8,804 bases of DNA from an uncultured Eubacteriales bacterium (lineage in GTDB: Bacteria; Bacillota; Clostridia; Christensenellales; Borkfalkiaceae): NCBI GenBank assembly GCA_902767455.1, contig CACXHH010000122.1, positions 1 through 8,804 on the forward strand, read 5' to 3'. This document shows positions 5,295 through 8,804 of this stretch, in pieces. Positions within the stretch are counted from its first letter, which is position 1. The number at the start of each line of letters is the position of its first letter. The notes beneath the pieces were generated by a model. The model was not told where the DNA came from. It saw only the letters and a list, made by a program, of their open reading frames with translations, and did not search any database. The position numbers were made by a program, and so were the translations under genes.

Positions 5295-6725
5295 ATGTAT
5301 GACGTTGTCGTTATAGGCGGAGGCGTTATAGGCGCGTTCGTGCTTCGTAACGCCGTTAAACGCGGGCTTACCGCGTGCATGCTCGAAGTACGTTCGGACG
5401 TATGCATGGGGCAAAGCAAGGCAAACAGCGGTATCGTCCACGCAGGGTTTGACGCCGCCGAAGGCTCGCTCAAAGCAAAATTCAACGTTTTGGGAAACGA
5501 GATGATGCCGAGCGTCGCAAGCGAGCTGGGCGTCAAATACCGCAACAACGGCTCGCTCGTCGTGGCTTTTTCCGACGAAGATGTCAAGACCTTGTATCTT
5601 TTAAAAGAACGCGGCGAGAAAAACGGCGTAAAAGGGCTTGAAATCCTCACTAAGGAACAGCTTAAAAAGCTCGAGCCGAACGTTTCCGACAAAGCCGTCG
5701 GCGCGCTTTTCGCAAAAACGGGCGGGATAATCTGCCCGTACGAACTTACTATCGCGGCGATAGGCAACGCCATGGATAACGGCGCCGAGCTTATGACGGA
5801 TTTCGATACCGCGCGTATCGACGGCGGTTTCGACGGCTACGAGCTTATCGCTTACGACGGCAGAAGCGTTCGAGCAAGGACGATAGTCAACTGCGCGGGG
5901 CTGGGATCTCGGAAAATAGCTTCGCTCGTAGGCGATAACAGCTTTACTGTGGGCGGAAGAAAGGGCGAATATATCCTTCTCGACAGAGAAAGCGGAGATT
6001 TCGTTTCTCACACGCTGTTCTTTACTCCGACCAAGAAGGGTAAAGGCATTCTCGTTTCGCAAACGGTCGACAACAATATTATTCTCGGACCGACCGCCGA
6101 AGAAGTTACGGACGGCGCTACTTACACCACGGCGGAAGGTTTAGCCGCCGTCACCGCCAAGGCTAAAGAGATGTGCGATAACGTGCCTTTTTATAACACG
6201 ATAACTTCGTTTGCGGGAGTCAGAGCGTACTGCGACAGGCACGATTTCATTATCGAAGAGAGCAAGGCAAGCAAAGGCTTTATCAACTGCGTCGGCATCG
6301 AATCTCCGGGGCTTACTTCCGCTCCCGCGATAGGCGAATACGTCGTTAACGAACTTATAGGCAGGCTTTTGCCGTTAAAAGATAACAAAAACTTCAATCC
6401 CGTCCGCACTCCCGATTACTTATTTAAACGCCTTTCTCGCGAAGAAAAGAACGAGATCATAAAAAAGGACGCGACCTACGGGCGAATTATCTGCCGTTGC
6501 GAGCAGATAACCGAAGGCGAGATCCGCCGCGCCTTGCGCGAAAACCCCAAAGCTAAAGATATAGACGGCGTAAAGCGCAGAACGCGCGCAGGTATGGGAA
6601 GATGTCAGGGCGGCTTTTGCCAGCCTTACGTTGCCGAGATAATTGCCGACGAGCTTAAAATCGGGCTCGATAAGGTGACGAAATCGGGCGACGGAACGCA
6701 AATACTCGTGGGGAAGACCAAATGA
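5295..6725 (+). CDS. GlpA-like FAD-dependent glycerol-3-phosphate dehydrogenase with BFD [2Fe-2S] domain
   Basis: This 476-residue flavoprotein begins with a Rossmann FAD site (V-V-V-I-G8-G-G10-V-I-G13) and continues as a DAO-fold oxidoreductase. The stretch around A-N-S-G-I-V-H-A-G-F is characteristic of GlpA/GlpO/LhgO-type enzymes. The C-terminus is a BFD-like [2Fe-2S] domain with Cys400-x-Cys402, then 34 residues, then Cys437-x4-Cys442. GlpA of the anaerobic GlpABC complex has the same order of domains. The expected reaction is oxidation of glycerol 3-phosphate to dihydroxyacetone phosphate, passing electrons through flavin and iron-sulphur centres. A different 2-hydroxy acid or amine substrate cannot be excluded. 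AAGGAG (5281-5286) precedes ATG 5295 by 8 bases. The stop overlaps the next start by ATGA, so the two subunits are probably made together. Confidence 0.9.
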   Translation: MYDVVVIGGGVIGAFVLRNAVKRGLTACMLEVRSDVCMGQSKANSGIVHAGFDAAEGSLKAKFNVLGNEMMPSVASELGVKYRNNGSLVVAFSDEDVKTLYLLKERGEKNGVKGLEILTKEQLKKLEPNVSDKAVGALFAKTGGIICPYELTIAAIGNAMDNGAELMTDFDTARIDGGFDGYELIAYDGRSVRARTIVNCAGLGSRKIASLVGDNSFTVGGRKGEYILLDRESGDFVSHTLFFTPTKKGKGILVSQTVDNNIILGPTAEEVTDGATYTTAEGLAAVTAKAKEMCDNVPFYNTITSFAGVRAYCDRHDFIIEESKASKGFINCVGIESPGLTSAPAIGEYVVNELIGRLLPLKDNKNFNPVRTPDYLFKRLSREEKNEIIKKDATYGRIICRCEQITEGEIRRALRENPKAKDIDGVKRRTRAGMGRCQGGFCQPYVAEIIADELKIGLDKVTKSGDGTQILVGKTK

Positions 6726-7981
6726 TGGAACGTGATCTCGTAATAATAGGCGGCGGCCCCGCAGGGCTTGCCGCGGCAGTTTCGGCTTACGATAACGGCG
6801 CAAAGGACGTCGTTATCATCGAGCGTGACGAAAGGCTCGGCGGAATACTCAATCAATGTATACACAACGGCTTCGGGCTTACCCGCTTTAAAGAAAGTCT
6901 TTCGGGGCCCGAATACGCGGCTCGGTTTATAGAGCTCGTCCGCCAAAGAGAGATAACGGTTATGCTAAAAACGACCGTTCTCGACCTGTCCGCAGACAAA
7001 ACGGTCACGGCGATAAACGAAGAAAACGGCGTGTTCACCTTAAAAGCAAAGGCTATAATACTTGCTATGGGTTGTCGTGAAAGAAGCCGCGGCGCGCTCA
7101 ATATCGCGGGTACTCGACCTGCCGGTATCTATTCGGCGGGCACCGCTCAGAAATACGTGAATATCAAAGGTTATATGCCGGGGAAGAGAGTCGTTATTCT
7201 CGGCTCGGGCGACATAGGGCTCATCATGGCGCGCCGAATGACGCTCGAAGGCGCGAAAGTGCTTGCCGTATGCGAGATAATGCCGTATTCGAGCGGGCTT
7301 AAACGCAATATCGTTCAATGCCTTGACGACTTCGGTATTCCCCTTTATCTTAACCATACGATTACGAAGATAGAGGGCGAAAAACGCGTGACGGGCGTGG
7401 TCGTTTCCAAGGTCGACGAAAACAAAAAGCCGATCGCGGGAACGGAAATGCACTTCGATTGCGACACAGTTTTATTCTCCGTCGGGCTTATCCCCGAAAA
7501 CGAACTCACCAAAAACGCTGGCATAAAGCTCTCGCCGAGAACGCGCGGCGCCTGCGTTTACCAGAACAGAGAAACGCAAATCGAAGGCGTATTCGCGTGC
7601 GGAAACGTTTTGCAGGTGCACGATCTCGTCGACTTCGTTTCCGAAGAAGCCGAACTTGCGGGCGCGAGCGCGGCGGCGTATCTTAACGGGAAACGCCGTA
7701 CCGATAACGCCGTTATCGTCGAAAACGGTAAAAACGTCGGCTACGCGCTTCCGCAGATGATAGACAGATCCGTAAACGAAAACGTCAAACTCTTCTTCAG
7801 GGTGACGGGAACTTTCAAAGATTGTACGATAATCGCAAGATCGGACGATAAGATACTCGCAAAGCGCAAGAAAAAGATAGCCGTTCCCGGTGAAATGGAA
7901 ACGATGCTTTTAACCGCCGAAGCCGTCGCCGAAGCGGGCGAAAAGATAGAAGTTTATCTCGAAACTTGCGGGGAGAATTGA
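6722..7981 (+). CDS. GlpB-like FAD/pyridine-nucleotide-type oxidoreductase subunit
   Basis: The 419-residue protein has an N-terminal FAD-binding motif (I-I-G10-G-G12-P-A-G15) and a second nucleotide-binding motif (V-I-L-G161-S-G163-D-I-G166), the layout of the pyridine nucleotide-disulfide oxidoreductase family. The family's redox-active C-x4-C or C-x2-C pair is absent, so it is not a thioredoxin or lipoamide reductase. A conserved L-N-Q-C-I-H-N-G-F-G segment and A-M-G-C-R-E-R-S-R-G-A are hallmarks of the partner subunits found beside GlpA-like and DUF1667 proteins. It probably relays electrons between the GlpA-like subunit and NAD(P) or another acceptor. ATG 6722 overlaps the upstream stop (ATGA), and a second ATG follows directly at 6725, so the exact first residue is uncertain by one codon. 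Confidence 0.9.
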   Translation: MMERDLVIIGGGPAGLAAAVSAYDNGAKDVVIIERDERLGGILNQCIHNGFGLTRFKESLSGPEYAARFIELVRQREITVMLKTTVLDLSADKTVTAINEENGVFTLKAKAIILAMGCRERSRGALNIAGTRPAGIYSAGTAQKYVNIKGYMPGKRVVILGSGDIGLIMARRMTLEGAKVLAVCEIMPYSSGLKRNIVQCLDDFGIPLYLNHTITKIEGEKRVTGVVVSKVDENKKPIAGTEMHFDCDTVLFSVGLIPENELTKNAGIKLSPRTRGACVYQNRETQIEGVFACGNVLQVHDLVDFVSEEAELAGASAAAYLNGKRRTDNAVIVENGKNVGYALPQMIDRSVNENVKLFFRVTGTFKDCTIIARSDDKILAKRKKKIAVPGEMETMLLTAEAVAEAGEKIEVYLETCGEN

Positions 7982-7982
7982 T

Positions 7983-8333
7983 ATGAAAACGGTAGCTTTA
8001 ACTTGTATAGAATGCCCCGTCGGGTGCAGAATAGAAGTCGACCTCGAAGAAAACAAAGTCCTTGCGGTGCGCGGCAATAGCTGTTTAAGAGGTAAGATGT
8101 ACGCGGAAAACGAAGTCGTATGTCCTAAAAGAGTCGTTACGTCGACGGTAAAGACGACCGACGGCAGAATGCTTCCCGTAAAAACGGATAAACCCGTTCC
8201 CAAAACGGAGATATTCGCCGTCATGCAAAAGATAAATTCAGCCACCGCCACGACGCCCGTAAAAATAGGCGACGTGATAATAAAAGCCGTGTGCGAAGAC
8301 GCGAACGTCGTCGCGACGGGAAACGCCGAGTAA
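7983..8333 (+). CDS. DUF1667 cysteine-rich protein, third member of the dehydrogenase cluster
   Basis: The 116-residue protein has the DUF1667 signature: Cys8-x2-Cys11-P-V-G-Cys15 near the N-terminus, then Cys34 in N-S-C-L-R-G and Cys47 in V-V-C-P-K-R. A further Cys104 lies near the end. Members of this family are nearly always encoded beside a GlpA-like and a GlpB-like flavoprotein, as here, and are thought to be small electron-transfer or assembly subunits, although no function is firmly established. The cysteine spacing suggests bound metal or an iron-sulphur cluster. GGGGAGAA (7970-7977) precedes the ATG by 5 bases, and only one base separates it from the previous stop. It is the last gene of the operon and is followed by a terminator. 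Confidence 0.93.
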   Translation: MKTVALTCIECPVGCRIEVDLEENKVLAVRGNSCLRGKMYAENEVVCPKRVVTSTVKTTDGRMLPVKTDKPVPKTEIFAVMQKINSATATTPVKIGDVIIKAVCEDANVVATGNAE

Positions 8334-8383
8334 CTTTATAATTCAGATAATATTCGGTCGAATTATAGAAATATAATCGTAAG

Positions 8384-8426
8384 AGCCGTTGAGCGTCGAG
8401 TGTTTTCGATACGCAACGGCTTTTTT
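8384..8426 (+). terminator. Intrinsic terminator of the glycerol-phosphate operon
   Basis: An 8-bp outer stem (8384-8391 with 8414-8421) is continued by an imperfect inner stem (8396-8399 with 8406-8409 among mismatches) and is followed by TTTTTT (8421-8426). It lies 50 bases after the DUF1667 stop. Confidence 0.85.
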
Positions 8427-8438
8427 ATAAAAACGGCG
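8421..8438 (+). repeat. 18-bp intergenic repeat, copy 2
   Basis: TTTTTTATAAAAACGGCG is identical to 4378-4395. Here its T-run doubles as the U-tract of the operon terminator. Confidence 0.6.
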
Positions 8439-8439
8439 A

Positions 8440-8451
8440 TAATCGACTTAT
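8440..8451 (-). repeat. 12-bp dispersed intergenic repeat, copy 3 (inverted)
   Basis: The reverse complement reads ATAAGTCGATTA. Read on the minus strand, this copy is followed 18 bases later by the stem of the hairpin at 8384-8421. The repeat-then-hairpin order of the other two copies is therefore kept, but in opposite orientation. Confidence 0.65.
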
Positions 8452-8470
8452 AGGCGGGCTTTTTGTGCTT

Positions 8471-8519
8471 TTTACACGGGCGGAAAGAACGATTATAAAC
8501 CGTATAATCCCCGTGTAAA
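8471..8519. repeat. Nested inverted repeat, possible structured RNA or binding site
   Basis: A perfect 10-bp outer arm (8471-8480 with 8510-8519) encloses a perfect 7-bp inner stem (8491-8497 with 8503-8509) with a 5-base loop. All unpaired bases (8481-8490) are on the left side, so the right strand of both stems is continuous. No T-run follows on either strand, so it is not an ordinary terminator. Confidence 0.65.
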
Positions 8520-8540
8520 GACCGTAATTCAACCGATAAA

Positions 8541-8612
8541 TCGTATGCGTTTACGCACATTTGCGCAATCGTAAAACCGTATGCGAAAAATTGCTTTTTC
8601 AGTTGCGAAAAA
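8541..8612. promoter_or_regulatory. Cluster of short repeats and palindromes, possible operator for the GH2 gene
   Basis: CGTATGCG occurs at 8542-8549 and 8578-8585, 36 bp apart. TGCGAAAAA occurs at 8582-8590 and 8604-8612, 22 bp apart, about two helical turns. Two palindromes lie among them, TGCGT-TT-ACGCA (8546-8557) and TTGCGCAA (8561-8568). The cluster ends about 43 bp before the -35 element, where an activator would sit. The regulator is not identified. Confidence 0.4.
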
Positions 8613-8654
8613 CGGTCGAAAAGAAAAAAATGTTTTTATTTTTCGTTTTTTCTA

Positions 8655-8683
8655 TTGACAAAACGGCAAAATTCATTTATGGT
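8655..8683 (+). promoter_or_regulatory. Sigma-A promoter of the GH2 gene
   Basis: A consensus TTGACA (8655-8660), a 17-bp spacer and TATGGT (8678-8683, four of six matches) lie downstream of an A/T-rich tract. Transcription would start near 8690. The weak -10 fits a promoter that needs an activator. Confidence 0.75.
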
Positions 8684-8725
8684 ATTAAAGAACGAATTTT
8701 TACCGAACACGGAGGATAATTTACG

Positions 8726-8804
8726 ATGATCACACGAAACGAATATCCGCGCCCGCAGTTAAGACGCGACGACTGGATCAACCTTAACGGAGAATGGCAG
8801 TTCG
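8726..8804 (+). CDS. Glycoside hydrolase family 2 enzyme, N-terminus only
   Basis: Twenty-six codons are visible before the right edge. Residues 9-20 include R-P-Q-L-R-R-D-D-W-I-N-L, followed by N-G-E-W-Q-F. This is the typical opening of the sugar-binding jelly-roll domain of GH2 enzymes (beta-galactosidase, beta-glucuronidase, beta-mannosidase group). The absence of a signal peptide suggests a cytoplasmic enzyme acting on imported oligosaccharides. The specificity cannot be read because the catalytic domain is outside the window. GGAGGA (8711-8716) lies 9 bases before ATG 8726. Confidence 0.85.
   Translation, partial: MITRNEYPRPQLRRDDWINLNGEWQF

Larger units (their letters stand above)
8334..8725. 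other. 392-bp intergenic region before the GH2 gene
   Basis: No convincing gene lies here; the minus-strand reading frame at 8363-8560 covers the terminator and palindromes and has no ribosome site. From left to right the region holds the operon terminator, the two dispersed repeats, a nested inverted repeat (8471-8519), a cluster of short TGCG-containing repeats (8541-8612), an A/T-rich tract (8613-8650), a promoter and a ribosome site. Confidence 0.8.

Noticed and set aside
5270..5773. 167-codon minus-strand reading frame inside the GlpA-like gene
   Set aside because: The plus strand encodes clear family motifs here; the opposite frame is open only because of codon bias.
8546..8557. CcpA catabolite-response site
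   Set aside because: The palindrome TGCGT-TT-ACGCA lacks the central CG and the spacing of cre sites.
8363..8560. 65-codon minus-strand reading frame after the operon
   Set aside because: It spans the terminator, dispersed repeats and the nested inverted repeat, has no ribosome site, and its product resembles nothing known.

Overview
The window looks like chromosomal DNA from an anaerobic, low-to-middle GC Bacillota, most likely an uncultured gut clostridium (Christensenellales/Borkfalkiales-like is a guess). The evidence is the AGGAG-type ribosome binding sites, near-consensus sigma-A promoters with 16-17 bp spacers, hairpin-plus-U-run terminators, and a three-gene glycerol-3-phosphate dehydrogenase-like cluster with a DUF1667 protein, an arrangement typical of clostridia. 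No phage, transposon, tRNA, rRNA or CRISPR signature was seen.

Layout. (1) 1-683, minus strand: the N-terminal part of a lipoprotein with a Ser/Glu-rich stalk and 243-bp tandem repeats that run off the left edge. (2) 790-1650, plus: an AraC-family regulator. Its perfect-consensus promoter physically overlaps the divergent promoter of the lipoprotein. (3) 1752-2653: two small, unrecognised beta-rich proteins encoded with overlapping ends. They share a conserved C-terminal motif although the rest of each protein is unlike the other. (4) 2880-4280: a MATE-family transporter. A terminator-like hairpin lies between its strong promoter and its start codon. (5) 4479-8333: a four-gene operon of a HAD-IIA phosphatase, a GlpA-like FAD/[2Fe-2S] dehydrogenase, a GlpB-like FAD/NAD(P)-type oxidoreductase and a DUF1667 cysteine protein. 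It runs from one good promoter to one terminator. (6) 8334-8725: a 392-bp gap with terminator, nested inverted repeat, possible operator repeats and a sigma-A promoter. (7) 8726-8804: the first codons of a glycoside hydrolase family 2 enzyme.

How the genes may work together. The operon in (5) probably handles glycerol 3-phosphate. GlpA-like and GlpB-like flavoproteins plus DUF1667 would oxidise it, with DUF1667 sitting where GlpC sits in the classical GlpABC complex. The HAD-IIA phosphatase could dephosphorylate the same metabolite or a related one. The AraC regulator may control the lipoprotein, itself, or both through the shared promoter region.

The least explained items are the gene pair at 1752-2653 with its shared C-terminal motif, the hairpin in the MATE leader, and a 12-bp intergenic repeat (three copies, each 18-25 bp from a hairpin).
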